Assembly: GCF_007827465.1 (NCBI RefSeq)
Contig: NZ_VISL01000001.1
Span: forward strand, 2,375,001 to 2,439,000
Length of the DNA: 64,000 nt
DNA from: Dokdonia sp. Hel_I_53
Lineage (GTDB): Bacteria; Bacteroidota; Bacteroidia; Flavobacteriales; Flavobacteriaceae
Reading direction: 5' to 3'
Under the pieces are notes generated by a model. It saw nothing but the letters and a program-made list of their open reading frames with translations. It had not been told where the DNA came from and made no database searches. This document shows positions 9,393 through 18,837 of this stretch, piece after piece; position 1 is the stretch's first letter, and each line of letters opens with the position of its first letter. The translations under genes were made by a program, and so were the position numbers.

Positions 9393-9779
9393 TTAATTGA
9401 GCGCAAAAGGAGCGCTTAATTTAAACGTAGGAATGCATACTCTAAATTTACGAGTAGTAGTAAAATTAACCATTTGATAAAACCCTTCCATCGCCCCAAA
9501 TGGGGACATTAGTAAGCATCCAGAAGTATAGGTGTGAGATTCTCCAGGTTTCAACACAGGTTTTTTTCCTATTACGCCTTCCCCTTCTACAGTTTCAGGT
9601 AAATTTAATGCGTCTGTTATTCTCCAGTGGCGTGCCATCAATTGTACGCTATCTTTACTTTGATTTTCAATAGTTATAGTGTACCCAAAGGCAAAGTGCA
9701 TTTTATGATTTTTATAAAATGTGCCTTCAAAAGATGTCTCTACTGAAATCTTAATACCTCTAGTAACTTGTTGTACCAT
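9393..9779 (-). CDS. apaG: ApaG domain protein
   Basis: The 128 residues form one ApaG/DUF525 immunoglobulin-like domain. The family signature GEGVIGKKPVLKPGES and the following SGCLLMSPFGAMEGFYQM are both present. In enterobacteria apaG affects Co2+/Mg2+ sensitivity, but its biochemical role is unknown. It starts 2 bp after the DUF3667 gene and must be cotranscribed with it. Confidence 0.93.
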   Translation of the reverse strand: MVQQVTRGIKISVETSFEGTFYKNHKMHFAFGYTITIENQSKDSVQLMARHWRITDALNLPETVEGEGVIGKKPVLKPGESHTYTSGCLLMSPFGAMEGFYQMVNFTTTRKFRVCIPTFKLSAPFALN

Positions 9780-9781
9780 TA

Positions 9782-10954
9782 TTAAAATAAAATCGCTGTA
9801 ATCGCAAAAAAGAAGAAGGCAAATACAGATGCCCCCATCATAAACACGAAATTTAAAAATACAAATTTTATTAATGTAATGAGTCTCTGTTGTTTATAAA
9901 AATTACGAAGTGCTTTGTAAAAATAGAAAGGTCCTATAAATAGGATGATAATGCTGGAAAGTAAGTGATCGCCAGGTAGAAGTATATCTGGTAACAAGCA
10001 AATAATTAAAACGACAAAAATCCAACTGAAAATGTGAAATATAAACACCAAGTGTTCCATATAGTTTGCTTTCTTTTTACTATAAATAATCCAAAAGAAT
10101 AGCGCAAAAATAGGGGCGAAGAAAAATAGAAAAAAAGGTGTTTTTGAAGCTAAATAGCTGGCAAATCGCACAGGATTTTCTTTAATTCTATCATAGTCTT
10201 TGTTTTTTGAATACAACCATAAGTTCATCTTTGTTTTTTCGTAGTGAATACTATCTAAAGCTAGATCTGCATTCTTAATGTCTGTGGTTTCGTAAAACGA
10301 ATGAAAAAAAGCTCCTTTTTTTGCTAAACGATTAATAAAATTATGTTTTTTTATCTCTTCTTCAGAAATGTAGACATAGGTGTTGTCTTCTTTTTTATCC
10401 TTACTTTTTTTAATAGAAACAATTCCAGCTTTTATTTCTTGATTAAGTTTTTCTTCGGCTGTATTTAATTCGGATTCATTTGTGATGTTTTTTAGACTTT
10501 TTAAATCTAAATTAAGTGAGTCTTCATTTATAGTGTTTAAAGGAACCTCTTCACCGTTTACAGTTATTTTATTGTCCGTAAAACTAATCTCTTGAGGGGT
10601 TTCAAAAAATCCTACGATGGCAAGTAGAATAAAGTAAAAAATAGAAGCACTTAGAAAAAAGCGAAATGGATTTGCATATTTCAGGCGCTTCCCTTTAGCA
10701 TAATTTTTTGTTATCGTACCTGGTTTAAAAAGCAGGTCTTTCAGGGTGTATCTAAAACGTGAATCATAGGTAAAAACACTCAATACAAATTCATTAAAGA
10801 AGTCTGCCAGAGATAGCCTTTTTGTGGTATTAATTTGCCCACAATAAGCACAAAATCGATCCGTAAGGTCGAGAGGATGTCCGCAATTGAGGCACTCAAC
10901 ACCACGATAGTGCATCGCTTTACGGCTAGATGGCTTGATATCTGTTTCTTTCAC
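9782..10954 (-). CDS. DUF3667 membrane protein
   Basis: The N-terminus has a zinc-ribbon-like pair of CxxC motifs (CLNCGHPLD, FCAYCGQ). After it comes the DUF3667 core FTYDSRFRYTLKDLLFKPG and YAKGKRLKYANPFRFF. A first membrane segment lies near residues 100-118, then a soluble acidic loop of about 150 residues, then about four hydrophobic helices to the end. The family is common in Bacteroidetes and has no known function. It is the first gene of a pair with apaG. Confidence 0.88.
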   Translation of the reverse strand: MKETDIKPSSRKAMHYRGVECLNCGHPLDLTDRFCAYCGQINTTKRLSLADFFNEFVLSVFTYDSRFRYTLKDLLFKPGTITKNYAKGKRLKYANPFRFFLSASIFYFILLAIVGFFETPQEISFTDNKITVNGEEVPLNTINEDSLNLDLKSLKNITNESELNTAEEKLNQEIKAGIVSIKKSKDKKEDNTYVYISEEEIKKHNFINRLAKKGAFFHSFYETTDIKNADLALDSIHYEKTKMNLWLYSKNKDYDRIKENPVRFASYLASKTPFFLFFFAPIFALFFWIIYSKKKANYMEHLVFIFHIFSWIFVVLIICLLPDILLPGDHLLSSIIILFIGPFYFYKALRNFYKQQRLITLIKFVFLNFVFMMGASVFAFFFFAITAILF

Positions 10955-11007
10955 AATATAAATATAATGGTTTTATATAGTTGACGTGAAATTTTAAGCA
11001 GTGTTAC

Positions 11008-11021
11008 GCTTTCGCGAAAGC
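11008..11021. repeat. Palindrome copy, perfect
   Basis: GCTTTCGCGAAAGC within the longer match TTACGCTTTCGCGAAAGCGTA, in the 124-bp gap between DUF5103 and DUF3667. Confidence 0.95.
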
Positions 11022-11078
11022 GTACACTAAAAGAAATTTAGTTTTAGGTCCATTAGAAGTGAGATAGTTTATCTTATT

Positions 11079-12329
11079 TTAATTAGTTATATCAGAAGAG
11101 TTAGTCTGCCCGTATCCTAATAACTCATCATATCTGCTGCCAGGGCGGCGATAGTAAGCAAGTATCTTGTAATTATTTTCTGTTTGCCAGTAATTACCAT
11201 CTATATTATTCTCTTGATCTCTTGTGCCATCACTATTTAAAATAACATACCTATAGTTGTAAAATCCTTGCTTAAGTAAATAGGGAAGTTCATACCGTTG
11301 CGTTTTTGGGTTAAAAGAAAGCTTTGTACCTTCATCTGTAACATAATTATTGAAACCACCATAAATATGCACTGTCTGATTATCTAGCAATTTTGGGTGA
11401 GCCAGTGAGAAATGAATCCAAACATATTCTGACTCTGTAACAGGTGTACGACCTTGTAATGTGGTAATAACAAAACCTCCATTTATATCAGGATTATAAG
11501 TATACGATTGGTCATATCGTGCAGGGTCTGTATATAAGTAATTGTGATATAAGCTTTTAAGTTCTATACTTTGTATAGCTGCTGTTGCTGCTCTCACATC
11601 TTTATTTTCAAAGAAGAAGAATTCATTTCCTGCCCAGAAAGCTGTTTCCTCATCATATCTGTATTCTAACTTAGAGCCCATAGTATACTGAGGCTGCACT
11701 CCAGTAATAGCATTTCTCAAGTCATTATTTTGAACCAGTAGGGTATGAAGATTCCTCTTTGGGTTGATGATAGCATTATCACCGCTATCTATGAAAAACC
11801 TAAGCGTTTGCTTGGTGTTAACATATTGTAAGTCGCGAGATCTCTTAACTTGAGCACCTATAGAAAAAAGAGGGTCATATACCATAAATTTTCTAGAAAA
11901 AACAAGTTGTTCTTCTTCGTCATAAATACTTAACAAGTAGTTGCCACTCTTTAATAAGCGTTTAGTCATGTTATTAGGGATTCTCAGCTTATAGTTTGTA
12001 TACAATTGTAATGTGGCAACAGAGTTTTCAAAATTGAGTATTCGTACATTGTCCATCCCTAGCATATATTCAGAGCGAGCGAGTATACTGGGAGTCCAGT
12101 CTGCATTATGGTGGGTAATCTTATAAAAATAATCTCGCTCATCTCCTATAATATCATCAAAAGATAGCTCTAGGGATTCTCCTAATCTTAGTATAGGAAG
12201 CTGGCCAGTTTCTGAGCCTCCGCGCAATTGTATCGTTTTTATAAATGGAGGTTCGGGAGTCTCTTGAGCAACTTGTGCAATTTGAGAAAATGCAACAAAT
12301 AATAAAACAAGGGTAAGAGGGTATTTCAT
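11079..12329 (-). CDS. DUF5103 secreted protein
   Basis: The 416-residue protein has a signal peptide (MKYPLTLVLLFVAFSQIAQ) and the opening typical of DUF5103 (FIKTIQLRGGSETGQLPILRLGESLELSFDD). The C-terminal part (VHIYGGFNNYVTDEGTKLSF, GFYNYRYVIL) resembles the early-set beta-sandwich fold of carbohydrate-binding modules. The family is almost confined to Bacteroidetes and has no assigned function. It is a single gene with a -7 box 29 bp before the ATG. Confidence 0.85.
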   Translation of the reverse strand: MKYPLTLVLLFVAFSQIAQVAQETPEPPFIKTIQLRGGSETGQLPILRLGESLELSFDDIIGDERDYFYKITHHNADWTPSILARSEYMLGMDNVRILNFENSVATLQLYTNYKLRIPNNMTKRLLKSGNYLLSIYDEEEQLVFSRKFMVYDPLFSIGAQVKRSRDLQYVNTKQTLRFFIDSGDNAIINPKRNLHTLLVQNNDLRNAITGVQPQYTMGSKLEYRYDEETAFWAGNEFFFFENKDVRAATAAIQSIELKSLYHNYLYTDPARYDQSYTYNPDINGGFVITTLQGRTPVTESEYVWIHFSLAHPKLLDNQTVHIYGGFNNYVTDEGTKLSFNPKTQRYELPYLLKQGFYNYRYVILNSDGTRDQENNIDGNYWQTENNYKILAYYRRPGSRYDELLGYGQTNSSDITN

Positions 12330-12357
12330 AAATATAACAATAGGTGTTAAAGATAAA

Positions 12358-12365
12358 CAAATTTA
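12358..12365 (-). promoter_or_regulatory. DUF5103 promoter, -7 box
   Basis: TAAATTTG on the minus strand, 29 bp before the start codon at 12329. Confidence 0.5.
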
Positions 12366-12404
12366 ATGCCGAGCTACGCTAGCCATATCTTAGAGGTTAT
12401 ATTC

Positions 12405-12418
12405 GCTTTCGAGAAAGT
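12405..12418. repeat. Palindrome copy, 12/14 match
   Basis: GCTTTCGAGAAAGT, a degenerate copy in the divergent region between DUF5103 and nqrA. The rest of this 309-bp gap shows only the two -7 boxes. Confidence 0.65.
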
Positions 12419-12583
12419 TTAACCCCCACTATACTTTACGATCATGATAGCGAACAAGACTAGGAGGTATCATTATATGATAAAAAGTTTCAATAGTTAG
12501 AATGTCAAAATTCTGATATTATTTAGAATATTTATAAATAACACTTTCCCTAGGTCCTACTCGGAAAAAAGTCTTCTATGTTG

Positions 12584-12591
12584 TAAATTTG
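12584..12591 (+). promoter_or_regulatory. nqr operon promoter, -7 box
   Basis: TAAATTTG, 47 bp before the nqrA ATG, fits TAnnTTTG. I see no convincing -33 TTG at the right distance. Confidence 0.5.
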
Positions 12592-12638
12592 CACACCTCA
12601 AATTTAGAGGATTTTAGATAACATTAATCTACTGACAT

Positions 12639-13985
12639 ATGTCTAAAGACATCAGAATCAAAAAGGGTCTTGATATCCGATTAGTGGGCGAAGCAGAAAA
12701 AACAATTTCTGAAGGACCTAGATCGCGTACCATAACTATTAGACCTTCAGATTTTCATCTCGTAACTCCAAAAATGGTGCTTAAAGAAGGGGCGACTCTA
12801 CAGGCCGGAGACGAGATTTTTTATTCAAAATCTCAAGAAGAAATCAAGTTTTTGTCTCCTGTAGCGGGTACAATCACAGAAATTAAGCGTGGCGCACGAC
12901 GTGTGATCACAGATATCGTGATTGAAGCTGATTATAATGGGTTGCAAAGGGATTTTGGGATCTTGCCTGTTAATGCAACAGCCGATGAAACCAAAGAAAG
13001 ATTGCTTGAGGGTGGCGTTTGGCCTTTTATAAAGCAGCGTCCCTACGATGTGATTGCAAAACCTACAGTAACTCCAAAGGCTATTTTTATTTCTGGTCTT
13101 AACACGGGGCCACTTGCTGCAGATCTTGACTTTGTGCTTTCAGGTAAAACTGCAGAGCTTCAAGCGGCGGTAAGTGCATTAGCTAAGCTTACGGATGGTG
13201 GAGTGCATGTTTCTATCGCTTCAAGTGCTTCTTTATTCTCAGGATTGAGTGATGTTACTACATATACGGTTAAAGGACCGCATCCTGCAGGAAATGTAGG
13301 AACTCTTATTAATAAAACAAGTCCTATCAATAAAGGGGAAACTGTTTGGACGGTGGCTGCTCAAGATCTAGTGATCATCGGTGAGTTACTGTTAACTGGA
13401 AAATTTAATGCGCAACGTATTATTTCAGTTTCAGGATCTGGTATTAAAGCTCCTAAATATTACCGTACCATGATAGGAGCTGAGGTTTCTACATTTGCAT
13501 ATGATGCAGGTGTTGAGGGTGATAATAATAGGTTTATATCTGGTAACGTTCTCACCGGTAATAAAGTAAGTCCTGAAGGTGCTTTAGGTTTTTATGCAAC
13601 TGAATTTGTGGCAATACCTGAAGGTGATGATTACGAATTCTTTGGGTGGAACAAGCCAGTTTTTGATAAAATATCGCCATCAAGAGCACTTACATTTTCG
13701 TGGATGCAACCTAAGAAAAAATATGATCTCGACACGAATACAAATGGAGAACATCGTGCCTTTGTAGTTACAGGGAATTATGAGGAAGTTTTTCCTTTAG
13801 ATATCTATCCTATGCAAATCTTAAAAGCTTGTATGGTAGAAGATTTAGATGAAATGGAAGCACTAGGAATGTATGAGGTAGCTCCAGAAGATTTTGCTCT
13901 TACAGAATTCATATGTGTGTCTAAGCAACCACACCAAGAAATTATTCGTAAGGGATTAGATGTTATGTATAAAGAAATAGGGTAA
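12639..13985 (+). CDS. nqrA: Na+-translocating NADH:quinone reductase subunit A
   Basis: This is the membrane-associated subunit of the six-subunit Na+-NQR complex, which couples NADH oxidation by quinone to Na+ export. The 448-residue protein begins with the family pattern IRIKKGLDIRLVGEAE. It has SPVAGTITEIKRGARR near residues 75-92 and a conserved ending with PMQILKACMVEDLDEMEALG. It opens the nqr operon; nqrB starts 3 bp after the stop codon. Confidence 0.97.
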   Translation: MSKDIRIKKGLDIRLVGEAEKTISEGPRSRTITIRPSDFHLVTPKMVLKEGATLQAGDEIFYSKSQEEIKFLSPVAGTITEIKRGARRVITDIVIEADYNGLQRDFGILPVNATADETKERLLEGGVWPFIKQRPYDVIAKPTVTPKAIFISGLNTGPLAADLDFVLSGKTAELQAAVSALAKLTDGGVHVSIASSASLFSGLSDVTTYTVKGPHPAGNVGTLINKTSPINKGETVWTVAAQDLVIIGELLLTGKFNAQRIISVSGSGIKAPKYYRTMIGAEVSTFAYDAGVEGDNNRFISGNVLTGNKVSPEGALGFYATEFVAIPEGDDYEFFGWNKPVFDKISPSRALTFSWMQPKKKYDLDTNTNGEHRAFVVTGNYEEVFPLDIYPMQILKACMVEDLDEMEALGMYEVAPEDFALTEFICVSKQPHQEIIRKGLDVMYKEIG

Positions 13986-13988
13986 GTT

Positions 13989-15212
13989 ATGGGAATGAAA
14001 GAAAGTTTACATAAGCTTAAAATGAAGTATGAAGGCAAAAAAATGGCTCCGGCCTTTAATGCGCTTCACACTTTTTTATATGCTCCTAATGAGACTACAC
14101 ATAGTGGAGGTCACATACGAGCGGTAGATGATTTAAAAAGAACAATGAATACGGTAATTATAGCGCTTATTCCTTGTTTGATTTTTGGAATATTTAATGC
14201 AGGATATCAGCATTATTATGCAGTTGCTGAGGTAGCTGGTACTGCTGCAGAGTATAAAGTGACTAGTTTCTTTGATACAAATTTTTGGAACTGGGATAAC
14301 TTTGCAATAGGAGCCTGGACGGTATTGCCATTAGTGGTTGTTTCATATGGAGTAGGACTTCTAGTGGAATTTATTTTTGCCGTAATTAAAGGGCATGAAG
14401 TAGAAGAAGGGTACTTAGTAACAGGAATGCTTGTGCCACTTATCGTACCTATTGATATTCCACTATGGATGCTGGCTGTAGCAGTTGTGTTTGGAGTCGT
14501 TATTGGTAAGGAAGTATTTGGAGGGACAGGAATGAATATTTTAAATCCAGCACTTACCATCCGTGCATTTTTATTCTTTGCATATCCTACGTGGATGTCT
14601 GGAGATAAAGTTTGGGTGCATCAAGCAGTAGAAATGGCAGGACAACCTGACGCAATATCTGGAGAAACTATCTTAGGTAGCTACGCGCAAAATAGTGCAG
14701 TGGTTTATGATTATTGGGATATGTTCTTAGGATTTATACCAGGTTCTGTAGGAGAAACTTCAAAAGTCCTTATCGTATTTGGTGCAGCTTTTTTAATTTT
14801 CACTAAGATTGCAAGTTGGAGAATCATAGTGTCTGCTATTGTAGGAGCACTGGTAATGGGTCTTGTATTTAATGGTGTTGTTGATGCGGGTTGGATTGAT
14901 AATTCAAGCAAATTCTACGGATTAATGAGTGTTCCATTCTGGCAGCATTTATTAATAGGAAGTATTTTATTTGGTGCCGTTTATATGGCTACAGACCCAG
15001 TTACAGGATCTCAAACAAATAAAGGGAAATGGATATACGGATTTTTAATAGGATTTATCTCTATCATGATACGTGTATTTAATCCAGCATATCCAGAAGG
15101 AGTATTCTTAGCAATTTTATTAATGAACGTTTTTGCACCTACTATTGATCACTATGTAGTTCAAGGTAATGTGAAGAAAAGAATGAAACGTCTTAAACTT
15201 AAAACAGCATAA
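13989..15212 (+). CDS. nqrB: Na+-NQR subunit B
   Basis: This integral membrane subunit carries a covalently bound FMN and takes part in Na+ translocation. The 407 residues contain about ten hydrophobic helices and the family segment FGGTGMNILNPALTIRAF near residues 177-194. The SGET tetrapeptide at residues 224-227 lies where the flavinylated Thr is expected, so Thr227 is the likely FMN site attached by the apbE product. The next gene starts 2 bp after the stop. Confidence 0.96.
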   Translation: MGMKESLHKLKMKYEGKKMAPAFNALHTFLYAPNETTHSGGHIRAVDDLKRTMNTVIIALIPCLIFGIFNAGYQHYYAVAEVAGTAAEYKVTSFFDTNFWNWDNFAIGAWTVLPLVVVSYGVGLLVEFIFAVIKGHEVEEGYLVTGMLVPLIVPIDIPLWMLAVAVVFGVVIGKEVFGGTGMNILNPALTIRAFLFFAYPTWMSGDKVWVHQAVEMAGQPDAISGETILGSYAQNSAVVYDYWDMFLGFIPGSVGETSKVLIVFGAAFLIFTKIASWRIIVSAIVGALVMGLVFNGVVDAGWIDNSSKFYGLMSVPFWQHLLIGSILFGAVYMATDPVTGSQTNKGKWIYGFLIGFISIMIRVFNPAYPEGVFLAILLMNVFAPTIDHYVVQGNVKKRMKRLKLKTA

Positions 15213-15214
15213 CC

Positions 15215-15961
15215 ATGGCAAAGACAGACGGAAACGGATATACAATTCTCTTTGCTACGATTATGGTAATCGTAGTAGGAGGTGTGCTTGCAGGACTAGC
15301 TACTGGTCTTAAGCCAGCTATTAAAGAAAATGAACGCTTTGAAAAGCAGCAGAATATTCTGTATGCAATGGGTGTGAATGAAAACGTAGAGGGTGAAGGG
15401 AGTGTAAACTTTATTCCTACTGATAGAGTAGAGGCAGAATATGACAAGTATATAAAGGAAGCTTACATAATTCAAAATGGTAATATTACTCAGAGTGACG
15501 AGGCTTTTACTGTAGATATGAAAAAGCAAAGTAAACTTCCTAAGAACGAACGCAAAATGCCTTTGTTTGTAGGTGAAAAAGACGGTCAGAAATACTACGT
15601 AGTTCCTATGTATGGAAAGGGGCTATGGGATGCGATCTGGGGTTACGTTGCATTAAATGATGAGCTAATTGTGCAAGGTGTTTATTTTGATCATAAAGGA
15701 GAAACCCCTGGACTTGGCGCAAATATTAAAGAGCGTTATTTTATGGATGATTTCACTGGAGAACGCATCATGCAGAAAACGCAATACAGCGGTATTACTG
15801 TTGCAAAAGGGAATAATGACCCAAAAAATGAGCGTAAAGATGACAATAAAGTAGATGCCCTTGCGGGTGCTACAATTACTGGAGATGGAGTAAGTGCAAT
15901 GATTAAAACCACTCTAGGTAATTACGTTCCATTTATTAAAGATTTTAAAACTAAAGCATAA
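15215..15961 (+). CDS. nqrC: Na+-NQR subunit C
   Basis: NqrC has one N-terminal membrane helix (residues 9-31) and an FMN-binding domain exposed outside the cytoplasm. The ApbE target motif appears as DALAGATIT at residues 214-222, followed by GDGVSAM. GETPGLGANI near residue 162 is also typical. The length of 248 residues is normal. Its TAA overlaps the nqrD ATG by one base (TAATG), indicating translational coupling. Confidence 0.96.
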   Translation: MAKTDGNGYTILFATIMVIVVGGVLAGLATGLKPAIKENERFEKQQNILYAMGVNENVEGEGSVNFIPTDRVEAEYDKYIKEAYIIQNGNITQSDEAFTVDMKKQSKLPKNERKMPLFVGEKDGQKYYVVPMYGKGLWDAIWGYVALNDELIVQGVYFDHKGETPGLGANIKERYFMDDFTGERIMQKTQYSGITVAKGNNDPKNERKDDNKVDALAGATITGDGVSAMIKTTLGNYVPFIKDFKTKA

Positions 15962-16608
15962 TGGCGATACTATCTAAAAAAGACCAGCGTCTCATTCTTG
16001 ATCCGCTAGCAGACGACAACCCAATTACAATTCAAGTATTAGGTATCTGCTCTGCACTTGCGATTACTGCACAGCTTAAAGCATCCATCGTGATGGCTGT
16101 TTCAGTATTATTTGTACTAGGTGTAGGAAATGTTGTGATCTCGCTTATGCGTAACATCATTCCATCTAAAATTAGAATCATTGTGCAACTTATCGTGGTT
16201 GCAACGCTAGTAATTGTTGTAGATCAAACGCTCAAAGCATTTGCTTACGAGCTTAGTAAAGAACTTTCAGTTTTTGTAGGTCTAATTATTACAAACTGTA
16301 TCATTATGGGTCGTTTTGAAGCGTTTGCTTTAGGTAATGGGCCATACAGATCATTTTTAGACGGTATTGGTAATGCATTAGGATATGGTGTGATACTTAT
16401 TGCTGTAGGTTTCTTTAGAGAACTTTTAGGTTCAGGAACCCTACTAGGATTTAAGGTGCTTGGAGATCCTATTGAGAAAACAGGTCTCTATGCATTTGGA
16501 TATGAGAATAACGGTTTTATGCTCTTATCTCCTATGGCGCTTATCGTGGTAGGATTAATTATCTGGGTACAACGTAGTAAGAATCCAGCATTAGTAGAGG
16601 AAAACTAG
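15961..16608 (+). CDS. nqrD: Na+-NQR subunit D
   Basis: This 215-residue integral membrane subunit has six hydrophobic helices. Family features are DNPITIQVLGICSALAIT at the N-terminus and NCIIMGRFEAFALGNGP near residue 111. NqrD and NqrE share an inverted-topology fold that ligates an iron centre; Cys112 in TNCIIMGR is a candidate ligand. A 51-bp gap with a palindrome copy separates it from nqrE, the only sizeable gap in the operon. Confidence 0.96.
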   Translation: MAILSKKDQRLILDPLADDNPITIQVLGICSALAITAQLKASIVMAVSVLFVLGVGNVVISLMRNIIPSKIRIIVQLIVVATLVIVVDQTLKAFAYELSKELSVFVGLIITNCIIMGRFEAFALGNGPYRSFLDGIGNALGYGVILIAVGFFRELLGSGTLLGFKVLGDPIEKTGLYAFGYENNGFMLLSPMALIVVGLIIWVQRSKNPALVEEN

Positions 16609-16623
16609 TATAAACTTTTTCAC

Positions 16624-16637
16624 GCTTTCGCGAAAGC
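16624..16637. repeat. Palindrome copy, perfect, inside the nqr operon
   Basis: GCTTTCGCGAAAGC in the 51-bp nqrD-nqrE gap, extending to CACGCTTTCGCGAAAGCGTA. No terminator T-run follows, so transcription should read through. Confidence 0.95.
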
Positions 16638-16659
16638 GTAAACCTATAAAACAAAAGAT

Positions 16660-17400
16660 ATGTTAGAGCATATTGAATTATTTTTTAAATCCATTTTCAT
16701 CGATAATATGGTATTTGCAACCTTCCTTGGGATGTGTTCATACCTAGCGGTGTCTAAAAAGGTATCTACTGCCGTAGGATTGGGAGCAGCCGTAATATTT
16801 GTACTTGCTGTTACTGTACCCATCAACTGGCTTTTAGATCAGTACATTTTACGTGACGGTGCCCTAGCTTGGTTAGGACCTGAATATGCAGAGTATGATT
16901 TGAGTTTCTTATCATTTATACTCTTCATTGCTACTATTGCAACCATGGTACAGCTAGTAGAGATTGTAGTGGAAAAATTTTCCCCTTCACTTTACAATTC
17001 TTTGGGTATTTTCTTACCACTTATAGCCGTAAACTGTGCTATTTTAGGGGGGTCTTTATTTATGCAGTCTAGAGATATTCAAACGTTAGGACTTGCTTTT
17101 AACTATGGAATATCATCAGGAATTGGTTGGTTTTTAGCAATTTTAGCAATTGCCGCAATACGTGAGAAAATCAGATATTCAAATGTTCCACCTCCATTGA
17201 GAGGGTTAGGGATTACATTCATCATAACTGGGTTAATGGCAATAGGCTTCATGAGTTTTGGAGGAATGCTCACTGGGGGTGATGAAGAAGAAGGTGTTGC
17301 TTCTCCTACAACAGAATCTGCACAGACTTTAGAAGAAAATGAAAACAATCAGCCGGTAGCTATGATCGATGCTGAAATTGCAAACGAAAAAGAAAACTAA
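16660..17400 (+). CDS. nqrE: Na+-NQR subunit E
   Basis: This is a six-helix membrane subunit paralogous to NqrD. The start LEHIELFFKSIFIDNMVFAT and the segment LIAVNCAILGGSLFM (near residue 125) are characteristic; its Cys matches the one in NqrD as a metal ligand. At 246 residues it is longer than most NqrE proteins because of an acidic, Glu/Asn-rich C-terminal tail of about 40 residues after residue 205. That tail is a lineage-specific extension of unknown use. Confidence 0.96.
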   Translation: MLEHIELFFKSIFIDNMVFATFLGMCSYLAVSKKVSTAVGLGAAVIFVLAVTVPINWLLDQYILRDGALAWLGPEYAEYDLSFLSFILFIATIATMVQLVEIVVEKFSPSLYNSLGIFLPLIAVNCAILGGSLFMQSRDIQTLGLAFNYGISSGIGWFLAILAIAAIREKIRYSNVPPPLRGLGITFIITGLMAIGFMSFGGMLTGGDEEEGVASPTTESAQTLEENENNQPVAMIDAEIANEKEN

Positions 17401-17402
17401 AT

Positions 17403-18710
17403 ATGATACTACTAGCATCTATGTCTGGCGTTGTTATCGCAACCATTGTAGCTTTTTTAGTGCTAACTTTACTTCTTGTGGGATTATTGCTTTTTACAAA
17501 GCAAAAATTATCTCCATCAGGTCCAGTTACAATTACTATTAATGGAGAAAAAGAGGTTGAAGTTGCCTCTGGTGGAACTTTACTCTCTACATTAGGAAAT
17601 AACAAGATCTTTTTACCATCTGCTTGTGGTGGTGGAGGTACTTGTATACAATGTGAATGTCACGTCCTTGAAGGAGGTGGTGAAGCCTTACCTACAGAAA
17701 CACCACACTTCTCACGTAAAGAACTTGCTCATGGAGCACGTCTAGCTTGTCAAGTAAAGGTAAAGCAAAATATGAATATCACTATTCCAGAGGAGGTATT
17801 CGGAATTAAGAAATGGGAAGCTACAGTGGTTCGTAACTATAACGTAGCCTCCTTTATTAAAGAATTTGTAGTAGAGATTCCTGAAGATATGGGGTACAAA
17901 GCTGGTGGGTATATTCAAATTGAAATACCTGAGTGTACCATAAACTATAAGGACATCGATATTACAGCGCATCCAGAGGAGCACGAAACACCTGATAAAT
18001 TTCAAGCTGAGTGGGATAAGTTTGGCTTATGGCCATTAACCATGAAGAATAATGAAACTGTTGAGCGTGCTTATTCTATGGCTTCTTTTCCAGCAGAAGG
18101 TCGTGAGATTATGCTCAATGTCCGTATTGCTACACCGCCATGGGATCGCTCTAAGAATCAATGGATGGATGTAAATCCTGGAGTAGCTTCTTCATACATT
18201 TTTGCTCAAAAACCTGGAGATAAAGTGACGATTTCGGGACCTTACGGTGAATTCTTTATCAACGAGTCTGAGGCAGAAATGCTTTACGTAGGTGGGGGAG
18301 CAGGAATGGCACCTATGCGCTCACACTTGTACCATTTATTTAAAACCTTAAAAACAGGACGTACCGTTACGTATTGGTATGGTGGACGTTCAAAGCGTGA
18401 ATTGTTTTATCTAGAACATTTCCGAGAGTTAGAGAGAGAATTTCCAAACTTTAAATTTTACCTAGCTCTTTCTGAGCCTATGGAAGAAGATAACTGGAAA
18501 GTTAAAGAATCTACCGAAGGAGAAGGAGATGGTTTTGTAGGGTTTATACACCAAGTGGTTATAGATCAATACTTAAGCAAACATGAAGCTCCAGAAGATA
18601 TTGAACTTTATTTCTGTGGGCCACCATTGATGAATAACGCTGTTCAGAAAATGGGTGAAGATTACGGTATTCCAGATGAAAACATCCGTTTTGATGATTT
18701 TGGAGGATAA
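17403..18710 (+). CDS. nqrF: Na+-NQR subunit F, NADH-oxidising
   Basis: NqrF takes electrons from NADH. It has an N-terminal membrane helix (residues 7-30) and a 2Fe-2S ferredoxin domain with cysteines in SACGGGGTCIQCEC and RLACQV. A FAD domain follows (RAYSMASFP), then an NADH-binding domain (YVGGGAGMAPMRS, YFCGPPLMNNAVQ), ending in the usual DDFGG. It is the last structural subunit gene and is followed by a terminator. Confidence 0.97.
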   Translation: MILLASMSGVVIATIVAFLVLTLLLVGLLLFTKQKLSPSGPVTITINGEKEVEVASGGTLLSTLGNNKIFLPSACGGGGTCIQCECHVLEGGGEALPTETPHFSRKELAHGARLACQVKVKQNMNITIPEEVFGIKKWEATVVRNYNVASFIKEFVVEIPEDMGYKAGGYIQIEIPECTINYKDIDITAHPEEHETPDKFQAEWDKFGLWPLTMKNNETVERAYSMASFPAEGREIMLNVRIATPPWDRSKNQWMDVNPGVASSYIFAQKPGDKVTISGPYGEFFINESEAEMLYVGGGAGMAPMRSHLYHLFKTLKTGRTVTYWYGGRSKRELFYLEHFRELEREFPNFKFYLALSEPMEEDNWKVKESTEGEGDGFVGFIHQVVIDQYLSKHEAPEDIELYFCGPPLMNNAVQKMGEDYGIPDENIRFDDFGG

Positions 18711-18735
18711 TATATAATTTCCTTTGAGAAATATT

Positions 18736-18769
18736 ACAAACCCGATACTACTATGTGTCGGGTTTTTTT
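18736..18769 (+). terminator. nqr operon terminator
   Basis: AAACCCGATAC pairs imperfectly with GTGTCGGGTTT and is followed by TTTTT. Confidence 0.8.
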
Positions 18770-18825
18770 ATGAAAAATTGCTGGATATCATGCATTACAA
18801 TACTATGTAAATAATTTATGACTAG

Positions 18826-18833
18826 TATCTTTG
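18826..18833 (+). promoter_or_regulatory. -7 box directly before the 120-residue gene
   Basis: TATCTTTG ends only 4 bp before the ATG at 18838. Transcription should start at or next to the A of the ATG, giving a leaderless mRNA. Confidence 0.6.
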
Positions 18834-18837
18834 TAGT

